Source: Setaria digitata | Taxonomy: Eukaryota > Nematoda > Chromadorea > Rhabditida > Setariidae | Direction of reading: 5' to 3' | Assembly (NCBI GenBank): GCA_003640385.1 | Contig: RCAB01000118.1 | Coordinates: forward strand, 1-64,000 | DNA: 64,000 nt | In this document: piece by piece, positions 1 to 14,600 of the stretch | Position numbering within the stretch: position 1 is the first letter of the stretch | Layout of the letters: each line of letters opens with the position of its first letter | The notes under the pieces: generated by a model | What the model saw: the letters and a program-made list of their open reading frames with translations, nothing else | Told to the model about the DNA's origin: nothing | The model's database searches: none | Made by a program: the position numbers and the translations under genes

Positions 1-953
1 ATGTTTTACGTATGGCAGCACTATCAGTTACGTTTTAGCCTATTCTCGATTACATTTCACACATGTTCGCATTCATTTCAGCATACTTAACGCGAAAATT
101 CATAATTTATAATAATAGAGCAATTATTTGATTTCATTCACAAGAAAATTCTTTTTATAAGTATTTTTTTTTTCTCCTATTATAATATTTTTGAATTCGT
201 TATTTGATTTCTTTCCATTTCAAAGAACTTTTTGAAATGAATGACTTACTTTTTAGGAAAATATGAAAATTTTTAGACAAATAAAATGGATAAATACATG
301 GTGATGGAAATTAATACCATCGATATAAATGCTATATTGAATTAAACATTAAATTTAATAAATTGAAATGCGAAACATTATAATAAAATGGATAAAACTA
401 TAATTTGCATGATGATATTTTTGTACCAGAAAAAGATGTCTTTATTAAATTAAACTACTACTAATTAAACTATTAAATAAAGTAAAAGTGCAATTTCTTT
501 CACAGTTATATAATGAATTAAAAATTTCTTACCTTTTCATTGTTAAAGCACTATTTTTAGCAAAGAAATAGCTGAAATACTAAGTTATTTATAACTATAC
601 GACTAGTAATTCGTTCTTTAACGGCCACATTTTCCACCTCATTGAATCTATTTGTGATGAAACCAAAATATATCCAATCCAGCCAGTCTAACCTTATAGC
701 AACTCTTCATTTCTTTATTGTTTGCAATTTAAGACAGAACTTCTATAATGATCAAAATGCTAAGTTTCAAAATTTTCTTTTAAAAATTTAAATTTCAAAT
801 TATGTGTTAAATTTTTCTCGCCTAAATATCAAATACTCCTTCAATAATTATTGATTTAGCCAAATTTTATAAAATAAATAATTAATTTAGAAATTAGTTC
901 TTTTTCATTGGATTTTTTACATTTTCTTTGATTATTTTGTAATCTAAAGCGAT

Positions 954-987
<34 letters not shown>

Positions 988-1427
988 AGAGAGAAAGAAA
1001 AGGAAATAGAATCACTCAATTTCTTTTATTTTGTTACTCACTAATTTATATGAGTTTGGTCTTTTTTCTCATGACAATAGCCTTATCAGAGTCAGAGTGA
1101 TATGATCATAGAAGAAAAGAATTTCCTTTCTTCTCCTACATTTCACGTTTTCACGATATTTCCAGCGCTACGTTATCAATTAATTACTAATTGTTATTGC
1201 ATTAGAAAGCGAAATTTTGATCAATGAAAAAGTGATTTTAAAAAAAGCTTAAATATTTATTTAAACTTCGTCAAGTTTCTTTAGAATAGCAAGAAAAAAA
1301 AATAGAAATAATGTAGCAAAAGAATTGTGTCAAAAATTTCGCCATTTTTATTTCGTTTTTTATTTTTTGCTTTTTTTTTTAATTAGTAATAATAATTGAA
1401 TATAATTTTATAATTCATTAATTGCAG
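1..1427. other. Non-coding AT-rich sequence left of the first exon
   Basis: No exon with credible coding character is visible here. A 29-codon open frame starts at base 1, but it has no splice donor or similarity I recognise. The stretch holds a purine (GA)n tract at about 953-1003 and many A/T runs. It ends in an acceptor, ATTGCAG, at 1421-1427. It is most simply read as intron of the gene whose first visible exon starts at 1428. Confidence 0.6.
953..1003. repeat. (GA)n microsatellite
   Basis: A run of GA dinucleotides decays into GAAA-like units, making a purine-only strand. It is a simple sequence repeat with no sign of coding. Confidence 0.9.
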
Positions 1428-1610
1428 TCGATTGGACAATTCGGAATCATTAATCGAGACTACTACTGAAAATCCGTTATTTCGAGATTACGACGAAGGA
1501 GGCTGGTTCGGCGAAAGTGGCGTGCCAAATCCGGCACGTGACCCAATCACGCAAGTTCTGGCGCTGCTCAAAAAACCCCAAACGATGGGTAATCTTGAAG
1601 CCCTTATCAG
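1428..1610 (+). CDS. Exon A1: acidic N-terminal segment
   Basis: The exon is bounded by ATTGCAG before it and CAG|GTTTAT after it. It opens with one base completing a split codon, so an upstream exon is expected to the left of the window. It encodes about 60 residues including ENPLFRDYDEGGWFGESG and, near the end, MGNLEALI. Its GC content is clearly above the flanking introns, which supports real coding. No domain is recognised. Confidence 0.65.
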
Positions 1611-3235
1611 GTTTATTTTATATTTGCTTTCTGCTTCTAATTTCATTACTACTCAATTATTCAACTGTTGTTCATTTCTGATTAACTGGAATAGCTCATG
1701 AATTATGTTCAGTAAAAATCGTCTTTAAATTCGAATACCAGAAATGATGAGTTTTGATTTTTGAATTAAACAATTTCTAATTTTATGCGACAAAAGCTTA
1801 TTAGGAAAAAAATATTATTATCAAAGTGATTAAATTTATTGTCATTAAAATTGTACGAAAAATAATTTGAAGAACTCACATTTTGAAAAAATAATAATAA
1901 TAATGATTGAATTATTATGGGAATAAATTGACTCGGTTAGTAAGCACCAATTCTGTCTTTTAAATTATCAAAATAAAAATTCTTTGGACTTTTTTCTTCT
2001 TAATTCATCCCGTCAAATTCTTCGTTTAAAAGCATAGAGTAAGCAACTATTGATAGAAATAATTTACACCTGTTTATTGTATTGTTTTAATTTTAATTTG
2101 GTCGAATGTTCAGTTTTATGATAGCTCTTTTTAAAAAATGGAGACCATGAAATAAGTAATATTAATTACCATACTTAATTAAACGTCAAAAAATTCACAT
2201 AAATTTCTATTACCTGTCGCGTTTATTTAACTAACTTTTGATATATTACTAATGGAATTGAGTGATAGTTATTTTAGGATTTGTATATTTATTATGCATC
2301 CATTAAATGACCTTTTTAGTTGCAAATCCATTATTTCTCTATAAAGAAACTTTTATCATTTCAGTACAAATTGATGTCTAATATTAATCAGTTATAAAAC
2401 TTTATTGCAATTTTTTCATAAATTTTTAAAAAAAAAAATCCTATTTAAAATTAATTAATAATGACGGAAATTTGATGACAAAATGTTTACTGCACGCAAG
2501 TTTGATTGCATTCAAATGTTGATTGCAACTAAAAGTTCTAAATTAAACTGATATAACACGCATATAAACACATATAAATAATGGCAAAAATAATTAAACC
2601 ATCAAAAATTATACAAAATTTTTATTAAAAGGGTTAAATTTAAATTTTTCATAGAAGAAAGAAGATGTAATGCACAATTGAATAGTGACATCGTTTATTC
2701 AAAATAAATTATATAAAATATTAAAAAAAAAAACAGAAATTTTAGAAATCTTATGCAAAATAAACGTTAATTATTATTTACTTAATAATTGCTCCATCTC
2801 AACTTTTTGTTATTTAAAGTATTTCACCTTAGCTTTTTAATTAACCAATAATCTTAGATTAATTAATCAACATGCCACAATAACTTTTTCACTCAGTTAA
2901 TAGTGCTAAACAACTTTAGAAGTAGAGCCGAAAATGATTTGATACAGTTTGGAATTTTTTTTTTTTTTTTGAATATTTGATGTAAATGAAAAAAGTTCAT
3001 CGAGTTGATGAAAAATTAAAATTCAAAAGTGTTGTATTAATTATTCATAAATGAAAAGGCAATCTTGGAGCAGAAACAAATGTGCATCAAAAGTTTAAAA
3101 GTTTAGCAATAAGAAAAACAAAAAGCTTTTATTTGAAAAGTATATTTCTCATTTTTCATACAACTGGTAGTTTTCATCATTTCGTTATTTAATATACCCA
3201 AAAATCCTCACTATTTACCATTCTGTTTCCTTTTT

Positions 3236-3277
<42 letters not shown>

Positions 3278-4621
3278 TGAGAGAATATAAAAGATGTTAT
3301 TTTAATTGTTTATTATTTAGCTGCATTATCGATTTTCAATTTCTATTTAGTTATAATATCAATTTCCAATAATTCGTTGGTATTCTAGAGATTTCATTTT
3401 TTGAGTTGCAAAAAAAAAAAAAACAGATAGATACGTTATTGCTAATATCATTGATATTACGATTATTATAATGATAAATTATCCATTTGCTATGATGCAA
3501 AATGATACTGGCTGATAAAAGCTGATTTTGCCAATCGAGAAAAGCTCAAATGTCGATAAGTGATAAGGAATTTTTTAAAAAAAATTTTTTTTTTAAAACA
3601 TTGAAGAAAAAGGAAGAAAATCAAAATTTTTCCTGCGTTTAAAATGATTTACCCCTTAACTTATAAAGTACAAAAAAGCATATTCAGCGAAGAAAAAACA
3701 AAGTTAAAAGAATGAAATAAATTGAGAAATACATTGTATTAAAAAATAATTTAACTTTTTCTAAATGGAATTTATCAAATCGTTTGCAGATTTTTAGCTT
3801 ATCAAATGTTAAGCTTTTCATATTTCTAAGAATGAGTAATATAGCAAAAGTTAATAAATCATTGATTATAAACTCATCAGAAATGAAAATTTTGAATATG
3901 TTCTATCCTAACTTCGGCATATTTATAAAAAAAAAAATTCAATTTTATTATTTTTATTTCTTGAAAATTTAATTTTTTATACAATTAGCCTATTCTTTTG
4001 ATTGTAAGGAATTGGTGAAGTTTCTAAATGCAACCATTAGCTACAAATTTTTTCATTCTCCAATAAAATCATTATAATGGGCATCAATCGACAAACAACA
4101 TTTCAGCCTAATTGCATAACTTAATTAGACTTTTAAATAATTTCAATTATCGGTTTATCACTGCTCATGTTAGCAACGAGTTTTTCCTCATTCATTCGAG
4201 GAGAAACTTGTATGAAACATAATTCTTACCTTTGACATTGCTATCAACTTTTTATACCAAATGAAATTTATTGAACTATTGAGCAATTTAAAGAAATGAC
4301 AGCACTTGTTAAATTTTTAGAATAATAATGACAATGATTTTCTCTACAGCGAAAAGTCTTTCATTAATTTTTATTTGTTTGGTTGATGAAACTGAGACGC
4401 TAATAATATTAATTAGCAGAAAAAAGGAGGATTTTTTCACTTTTTTTTTTTTCTTTCCTTTCTTTAAAAGTTCCATGCGAAAAAAGAGCGAAGAAAGGAA
4501 GGAAGGCGGAAAAAAGGATGATGATAATAATATTGAAGAATTTTAAATTTTTCAAAATTATATTATTTTGCTTCATACATTAGTAAAATTATTATTATTT
4601 TTTAAATATCCATCTTCTTTC

Positions 4622-4654
<33 letters not shown>

Positions 4655-7600
4655 NTTGCAATTATCTCATTTTTTTCAAATGCAGCAATTAAATCGAAAA
4701 TTTTTCAAAAATTTCAAAAATTAAGCAAAAAAAAGTCTTTGTGTTTTTGAATTTTACACAAATTATTTGAAAATTTTTCAAGCAATGAAAATCGATTCAT
4801 TTTGGATCAGAAAAGATAAAGTTTTTGAATAAGACGACGAGTTAATATCGATGTTTGATTAAATGTTTCGGGAAATTTAATTTATTTTACTTTTTTTTTT
4901 CTTTCACCCATCTTTCAATGCCATCGAAAACTAAATGATGCAATTCATTTCAGCACTTAGAAATGGAAACTATTTGCATATTTCGATTGTTTACATACTA
5001 TTTGCTGTTATATTTTTGTTTACTTTCATTTCAATTTCTTTTGCTTAAAAAAAAATCAAAATATATTATTCAATTGCTACTAATTAAAATATAGCATTTA
5101 ATTATCAATTATTTGTGTCGGTTATATTTTGTGTTAGTAGTACCTTAAAAAAAAAAAAAAAAAACTATTTTTAGTTAATACAAATTTTGTCAATTTTGTT
5201 AAAATATTTCTTCTTCTTTGCTTCCCTTTTCCTTTTATTTACGCATATCTAATATTGTGCGCATATTTGATATAAATTCCATCAGAAATGTTGAATTTTA
5301 TTCCTGAAGTAGCAGTAACAGAGAGAAAGAAAAGTTTCCAATTAGATGAAATTATAGAAAATCGAGAGTAAACAATTCATATTTTCAGTACAGAAATATC
5401 AAAATATCATGAATTTCTGCAACTGAATAGAATTTTGATGCAAAAAAAAAAGTTTTCATTAGATTAAATTTTTGAGCGACAAAAATATGAGTTTTTTTTT
5501 TTTCATTTACTTCCTATTATTTATACTTTTACTCAAAAATCTATCAATATGATTGAAATATCATCGGAATTGAAACAAGTAGCAGTGATAGCTAATGATA
5601 TGGCGTGACAATTTCAATTATTCTCGACTCGTTATGCAAATTGGATCATCGATCATCTAATGATATCAATTTTAAGATTGCTCTTAAGCGATAGTATCAA
5701 TCATTTTGGCTTCTGTTTAACACATCGACAACAAACATATCGTTATGCTTTGGCCTATTGCTTATCTGTTAGCGTAATTTTTTTTTTTTTTGTTATTTTT
5801 GAACATAATTAATTGATAAAAAATTTTTTTTATTTTATTAAGCATTTTATTTTTGACTTATAAAAAAAGGAAGGATTATTTCCATTTTTTCGTTTTTACA
5901 TTTCATCATTTTACATTATTATTATTAGTTCTAGTTTATTTATCATTAGTATTCTCGAGCTTATTACCTTCTATCATATATGATTGGCTTTTTCTTGCCG
6001 GCTGTTATCACTGTCATCACAACAATTGATTATTACTGCAATCAATCACTTTATTATAATTATAAATTTTCTATTTAATATTAGCACTATTACTATAATT
6101 ATTTGAAGTTATTACTCGCTTTCCATAAAAAAAGTAATAATTTTTTTTGTCAACATTATTTTTAAATTCGGCCTTTTCAATAATAATTCAATTTTTTTTC
6201 CGTCAAAAATTCTTGCAACTCAAATATTGCAGCTAATTAGTGGAATTTTTTTTTTTCAAAGTATTTTTGATTAATTTTTCTCTTATTTTATTAGAATTAT
6301 TATTGAAAGTTTGGATGAATTTTTTGCATGATGATTAAAACAAGAAGCTGCTGAATGATAAGTGAAAACAAAAACTGATAAACGAAATCAGCAGTTATTA
6401 ATAATAAAACAGTGACAATAATATTAATGGTAATAATTCTAATAGTAACTAAAGATAAAAATAATAGTAATAACAACTTCTGTAGCAATAAATTATAGAA
6501 AACGTTGAAATTTATTATAAATATTAAAAAAAAAAAAAATACTGATAGAAAACTTAAAAGACATGAATAAAGGAAAACTTTCGACAGGAAGTACTGCTTT
6601 AATTATTGTGCTATTACTTTTATTTCATTACTTTTTTTATTCAGTAATTTTGCTCTTGAAAATCTCGATATTAATTCTCGAGATAGCTCAGAAGGAAAAG
6701 GACTGAATTTCATGATTATCATATAACCATTTTCCCATGAATCGCATTCCATGATTATTGCTTAATACTAATCAAATCACTGATTACTTTTCATACCTTC
6801 AAATTAATTAATACTGCTACCGTATTTCGGTCCAACTAAAAAAGCCTTCTACTAAAAAAGAATTAATGCTTACTTTTATTTTCCATAATTTTTTTTTCTT
6901 TTTAATCTTCTACATCTCTAAGTCATCGTTTGAAGAAAATTCCTTCTCGTAGTCGATGCACAAACAGGAATGATTAAAAATTTTGAAATGTAAAAATGTA
7001 TGAGAATTCGGAAAATATTGGCCAATAGTTTTTTTCTTTTTTTTTTTCAGAAAATTTAGGAAATACTTGTAAAATTGTCAGAATTGTTGCAAAAAATTAT
7101 GTGGAAAGTTTATTAAATTTGCGTTAAATTGTTTTAAATTGTAGTTGCTAAATATTCCGAAATTTTGTTGCAAACGTTGCAAGCGCCAAAAATTCTAAGA
7201 GAATTTGTGAAAAAAAAAAATCCTGCAAAAGCTAAAAATTTATTGAAAGGGAAAAAATTTAAGAAGAAACGTCTTGCAAAAATTTATCACAAATGGAAAA
7301 ATTCGAAACTTTTTGTCAGCTCATTTTATTTACTATCATTTCAGGTTAATCATTCATTTGGATTATATCTTTATTTCATTTCTAATTAATTAAAATTTCT
7401 ACTGGGTACATTTTTTATTCCAATCAAAATTTTCTTATATTAGCATACATTATTTCTTAATTTTAATGATGTCTTATTAATTAAAAAACTGATTAATTTA
7501 TATTCAACGCGGTGAACAAATTACGCGCACCCGTCTGATTGCAAGCGCAAAAATTTCCAAAAATACTTGCAAAAACAAGCAAAAATTAGTGGAAATTTAA

Positions 7601-8602
7601 CCAACCATTTAGTTTGGTCTATTTATGGGGTCATTTCGATGTCTATACCGTTCTAAAATATCCTACTAAATTATATTTACGAAACAAATTGTTACTGTAA
7701 AAAGGATTACGTCTCATAAAAAATTTGTTAATTCTATTAATTTGAATTGCCTTTTTCGAGTTAAAAAAAATTTTGTATTATTGAAAATAATTAAGTCTAG
7801 TTGAAGTTTTGATTTGATCTAAAAAATTTCAAATCTCCAGTTTTTATAAATTTTCCGAAATATTTCTCCATTAAATTAGAATTCCAGTTCACAAAAATTA
7901 ATTTCCTTGGAATAGTTCTGAATTTTTAAGTGCTATAGAGCTAATAATAATGGGAATAAATTAAACAAGGCAATGATTCTATAATAATATTAATCTTTTT
8001 GAATAATTTTATAATGATATTAATCCTTTTTCTCTCATTTATTGCTTTCCCATTTTTATTTTATACCACTTTATTTTTGATTTTTTGTGTTAAATTTAAA
8101 AAAAAAAAAAAAAACAAAAACAAATTTTTTGCATAAATAAATGCTGAAGTAAATTCAGAACAGGTGAACAGGATTTTTCTTTCTTATTTTATTTTTCACC
8201 TTTTTTCTTTACTTCTCACCTTTCACCATTTTAAATAGTCATTTATTTAATTGCACCAAGAAAAGGCATATATATATAACTATGAGGATATTTTTAAATA
8301 TTATTTAACTTCCGTTCCTGTGAAAAAGAGAATGGAAGATAGCTCAAAAAAAGAAAAAAAAAAAAACTGAAAGAATAATTCATTTCCATTTTCATCTGAC
8401 CCGAAATAAATTTAAATTAGCTTTTCGCAATTTCGCTTGTTATTTTTTGTTTTTGAATGAAATCAAATATAATGATGTTGATTTTGCGCTTTCTAATTAT
8501 AATTATTAGCGGATTCAAAAAAATGTGCAGTGAACAAAATGCAAGGAAATTACAAATAGAGAAATAATTACGAATTACTTTCAAATAAATTATTATAGAC
8601 TA

Positions 8603-8633
<31 letters not shown>

Positions 8634-11600
8634 ATTCAAAGTGGACAAATTGAACCAATTTCTAAATCAAGCAAAATTTACTTGTTAAAAATTGCAAATC
8701 AAAAATGTTAAAATAAGTGAAGAAAGTTAAGAGATTAGATAAGTATGCATTGATTAATTAATCCATGAAAATTGAATAAAATGAAATTCGAATATTCGAA
8801 TAGGATAATATATTCTAGCAGTGGACTTTTGCTTACAGTCTATCGCCTTTATCACAATATTACCAAATTCTTATTCTTAAAACCATGATAATTGCTATAA
8901 CTACAATAATAACATTATATATTTATAATGCTTATATATATATCGAATGGGATAATATATTCTATCATATATTCTAATAGGATAATATATTCTAATCAAT
9001 TCAAATATATATATTTGAACTTATATATCTTATATATATATATATAAGATATATTATATATATATATATAAGATATATAAGTTCAAATATATATATATAT
9101 ATATATATATAAATGAATTGATTTGAAAATATTACGGAATTTTAAAATTTTAGCATGTTAAGCTGTTTATATTTATTTCTTAAAAGCATCTTGTACACGT
9201 AAACAGTATTCAATTAATCAATTTTCAAATGATTTTGTTTAAAATTTAATAAATCATCTTAATTTTTCATGATAAAATTGAAGTGAAATAATCGCTTAAT
9301 AAAAGTATTCAACCTTATGGTAGATTATTTTTCAACAAAAAAATGAAAAAACTGCGCATTAATATTATTAATGGAATCATTATCATAAGAAGTTCAGATG
9401 CATTTTTTTTAATCAATATCATTATCATTTTATCTTCCCATTTATCAGCTCATTACCATATGCTTTTGCAAACATCTTTCAATTTAATTTGAAATTTCAC
9501 CTCCTGTCAGTGTGCTTATGTGATATTAATTAAACCACTTCCTCCAATTTCCCATTTTCCAAAAATTTTTTCTTTTTCAATGAATTTTTAATAATATAAT
9601 CTAAAAAGCATATCTTACCACAAAAGCAAATGCAGAAAATTATGAGGATGACTTTTTCCCCTGCTCTTTTCCTTAAATTAAATACAAGTATTTATGTTTT
9701 TGTATTATTAGTACACTTATTTTCCACTCTTCTTTAACTGTAAGCATTTATACAGTTATCGTTTTATTGGAATTTTCTCTTCTTACGCTTCTTGCTTAAT
9801 TAAAAATAAGCATTTATATTATTATTTTATCGGAGCACTTCCTTTCTATCTCAGCTCCCTTTCTGCTTATCAAATCTTTCAATTATTAATTTGCTTCAAA
9901 TCAGATGGAAAGGATAAATCATGAAAAGTATTTGTTAAAAAGAAGAGAAGAAATTATTACATTTTTAATTCTAACTTTTCATTTCCTTTTCTGTTTGTTG
10001 ATTTTAATTAATATTAAAATAATTACTCACTTCTAACTTTCTTTCGGTCATTAGACAAAAATAAGCAAGCAAAAATTAATTACTTTTTCCTAGCTTGCAT
10101 TTTTTTTTAGAGGAATTATTTTTATATTTATATATATAATTTATTTTTAATTTTTTTTTTTTTGAATAATCTTAAAAAAAATCATTATTTCTTCCTAACT
10201 TTTGCTTTTTTCTTTCTTGTTGCTAACTTATTTTTTCTTTTTTTTAATTTTGCCATTCTTTTTTTTCTTTTTATTTCCATCTAAAAATTTGCCTTTCATT
10301 CGTTATTTTTCCTATTTCAAGCTTACTTTTTTTTTTTCTTTCTTTTGAACAAAAAGAATTCCGATCCGAAAAGCTTTGATTAAATAACAATTGACGAGGA
10401 TAAAGATGTCCTTTTGAAAAACGGAAAATTGATGTTCCACTACCACTTAAGGCCTCTTTACAACACTCAACACTGCCAAAAAATGCCTTTTCAAAATGAT
10501 TTATTAAAAAAAAAAAAACTTTTTTTTTTTTATTTCGCCCAATTTTTTCCATTCTTTTCCTTTTTCCGTTTCAATTCTATTTTTTGCTTCCTTTCAAATT
10601 TACTTATAGCTTCGTTTTTTTTTCCTTTTTTTTTTTCAATATTAATGTCTTTTTTTTTTTAAATTCTTTTTTTTAATTTTTCAAATTACTTTTCTTTTTA
10701 TTTTTATCTTTTACATTCAGATTAGTCAGTTTCATCTTTTTCATTTATTTATTTCTGTGCTCTTTTTTAAATTTGAAAAACAAAAGGAGTAATTTAGATT
10801 TTAGGATAGGATTTTTGAAATCTTTTTAAATCCATTTTTCGTTTCTTGTAAATGTGTTTTTTTTTTCTAATTCGATTTTTTCAGAAAAAATTGTTCATTT
10901 CTTTTAGAAAAATTCATTTTTTGATGATAATTAGTTTAGAAATCGTTTTCTGACAATTTCTTATCATTATCGTATGATGAAATTTTCGCTTATCAGAATT
11001 CCAGGTGTAGTCGATTTCGACAGTATATTTGATTTAATAGAATGCGTTTGCAAATATTTACGAAGAAATAAAAAAGAAATTTGCAAAATTTTTACCTACG
11101 CTTTAGAATTTCATAGGGTCGTATTTGCATTTTTTTTTTGTCGAAATTTAAAATTTTTTATTTTCATTTAGAATCGATATAACAAATATTTGTTAGTTTT
11201 ATGTATCAGTTTAGTATGTCATGGAAAGAATTTTTTTAATTCCAGTGTTAATAACGAGTCCTCAAACTGATCACGTTTATCATTTCTTCTGAATACAGTC
11301 TCTTAAGAGTTATTTGCCAAGAACTAAAATTCCGTAATACACTGGCGAAAACAAGAAGGTTAAATTCTGGATTAGCTAGACAGTTAGCTATCCAATCTAG
11401 CCGTTACTGTGCAGCTTTTTTTTTTCCTTTTTTTAGCCTGCCAAACCTAGAAGTTATCCAAGACGGATGATTTCGCATTCCGGAATTTTAATTCATTATT
11501 TGGAACATTTCGATGAGTCTTCCTGATAAAGCTGATATTATCGGTCTTTCTTATTCGGTTTTTTCCCTTTTTTCTCATTTATTTTTCTGCTAAAACCATT

Positions 11601-14600
11601 TGTGTCATTATTTTTTTTTCTTTTTTTTAAGAAAATATCTGATTGCTTGAAGCTCATAAATTAATGCATAACTTAGAACTTTTAAGCTTTATTACTCTAA
11701 ACTCTTATTCCATTTCCTGTTAATTATTGTTAAAAGTTAAATTTTTTCGCATTTTTCATTCTGTTTTTTTCCCATTCATTACTTTTTATTTTTATTTTTT
11801 ATTTTTTGCTAATGAATAAATAATTACATTTAAGGCAATTCACAATTGGAAATATCGTAAATTTTATGTCGTAAAATTCGTTTGCCTCTTTCTAATGGAT
11901 TTTCAACACAGAATTTTTGTGCATGAATCATTTCTTCACATAAATAACACTCATTATTTGTTATTAAAAAATTTAAATATAAAATGACAGATTAATTTCT
12001 TTAAATTTTTCATTAATTGCGATTCCTTTTTTTTTTTCAAAATTATTTATTGAATTTTTGATAAAAGTTTGACTTTCTTTGAAAAAGTATATAATGCCAA
12101 CGCCTATTTTGTCTCATCAATTAAATTTTACCAATAAATTGATTGAAATGATAAAATTTTGGTCACTTACACTTATTTCAGCAATCTAAGATTAAAAACG
12201 GAAAATTTCTTGAAATTATAAACTTTCAATAATAATGCAAAAAATGAACTTTAAACAATAACGATGACTAGAACTATTTCTAAGATTTTTTTTATTGAGA
12301 AAAAAAAAAGAGCATTTTCCAAATTGTATCGTTCTAATTTGCCGAGAAAAAAGTGAGAAGTCTCGAAAAAGTCAATTTAAATTAGTGGCAAATTTCTGCA
12401 AACTTTCATATTAAATTGTATTCAGTTCATTTTTAGGCAGCATAAATCTTCTTTCTGCTATTTTCTTTTTTTTTTTTTCATTTATTTCAGCAAAAAAAAA
12501 AATTGCTAAGTTCTTTTTTCTCTCGTACTCTTATTTTTTATTTTCTTTAATAAATTCATTTTGGATTATTCTTCCTTTTTAATAGATTTACCATTAATAG
12601 GATTCTTTTCCTACGCCTTTTGGATTTTCAAAAAAAAGAAATAAAAAAAAATAAAATACGTTTATGATGTTCTATTTTTTATCTCTTTGTTCGTTTTTTT
12701 TANCTCTCGTACTCTTATTTTTTATTTTCTTTAATAAATTCATTTTGGATTATTCTTCCTTTTTAATAGATTTACCATTAATAGGATTCTTTTCCTACGC
12801 CTTTTGGATTTTCAAAAAAAAGAAATAAAATACGTTTATGATGTTCTATTTTTTATCTCTTTGTTCGTTTTTTTTATGTGTTTTTTATAGCAAAATTATA
12901 AATTCATACATATTCATTTAATTAATTAATTAATATAAAAATATGATATGTGTTTACAAGTTCATACTGATTATTAAATTACACTAATAAATTCTGATAT
13001 TTTGAGATTAATAATCATATGCTAAACCAATTGCATGGGTGTTGGATTTTTATATTTAACCAATGTATAATTAGCTGTTTACAGAATATAAATCAACAAA
13101 CTGTCATTGTTTATTAAATTTCGGCGTCAAATTTTTGAAATTTAAGTATTAGATAAAAAATGTGATGTGATATTAATCATTGGATATCAGTTACTAAGAT
13201 TATATTATCGAATTTTGGTACTTTAACATTTTAAGATAACATATGATGATGTTAAAATCAGAAGAATAATTCGGATAAAAATAAATAATATTATCAGTTT
13301 TGTTATTTTAATAGAATGAACAAATATTTTAATAAAACATTTATCAACATATAAATTGAATATCGGTTATCATATTTCATTCTTCGATTACCGATTCTGA
13401 TTGCAGTGATAAATGTTTGATAAAAATGCATAAATCTTTCAACTCACTCTATCAATTAATCATCAGTATAACTTTGCTTTTTTTTTTCTTCAGCTTCTTC
13501 TTTCTCTGTTTTTTTCCTGCATTGTTTTGATTTCAATAACGCATTAATCATTTAATTCATAAATCATTTCTCGTTTAACCTCAAAATTTCTTCTTTTTCT
13601 TTGTTCTTTTTTTTTCGTTCCTTTTTTCTTGTATTTTTGTTATTTTTTCATTAAAAATCTTACATTCAATCAAGATGTAAATGAATCGTTTTCCATTCCA
13701 TTTATAAAAATACATCATAATAAAGCATGACGTCCCTTTACGCCATTCAATTTTAGGCTTCTTTTTTTTTTCCAGGACCTACTGCTGAAATTATTTCAAT
13801 TTTCTATTTTTCGCCTTCTGTTCTCATTTTCTTCCTCATATCTTCGCTGCCTTCTTGCTGAAATTATTTCAGTTTTCTATTTTTCGCCTTCTGTGTCCCA
13901 CTTTTCACATCTTTCACGTTGTCACCGCCATCGATTCCATTCTTTTTTTTTTTTTAATGAAACGAAACAGAATAAAGGACTCATTATCTATGATATTTAT
14001 TGAATTTAAATAATGTAATTATATTTGCTACTGTAGTCATATTTAGATAAGCAGTTATTTTCTTTTCTTTTTAAGAAATCTAATAACACTGATAAAATGA
14101 TAATTTTTCCGGCAGTGGTAATAGAATGAAAAAGAATTTTCTTTTAGTAACAATAAATTTCACTTCGTACGAATGATGGATTAACAGTTTTCTTTTCTTG
14201 TTTATTTTAACTGATAATTTTTGTTTTCATAGATGATAGATTGATAATTTCTTTTTCCATTAATAGACTGGGCAATGGATAGACTTTGCCTATATTACGA
14301 TTCTTAAATAATTTCATTTTTTCTTTTTTTTTTTAAATTTTTTATTTTGCATTTTATTTTTCATTATCTCATATTTATTTAACAATTTTTTCTTTTTCAT
14401 CATTTTGCTTCTTTTTTTTTGGTAAAAAAAGAGAAAGAATAGAAGAGAAACAAAAAACATTTAAATATATTTGTTGAGAAGAAAGTTTTTTTTTTTTTTT
14501 AAAGAGAAAAAAGAAAGTTTAAAAAAACTTTTCAGTCTTTTCTCTTTAGTTTGAGAAAAAAGATTGTCAAAAAATTTTTTCAATTTTTTCGTTCCTTTTC

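Noticed and set aside
1..90. Open frame starting with ATG at base 1
   Set aside because: Only 29 codons, no donor in the right phase and no similarity. The ATG at the window edge is chance.
7060..7610. Lys-rich open frame at 7165-7389 and neighbouring GCAAA-rich repeats
   Set aside because: Low-complexity Lys/Asn translation. The similar TTGCAAGCGC words at 7170 and 7540 suggest an old repeat rather than a gene.
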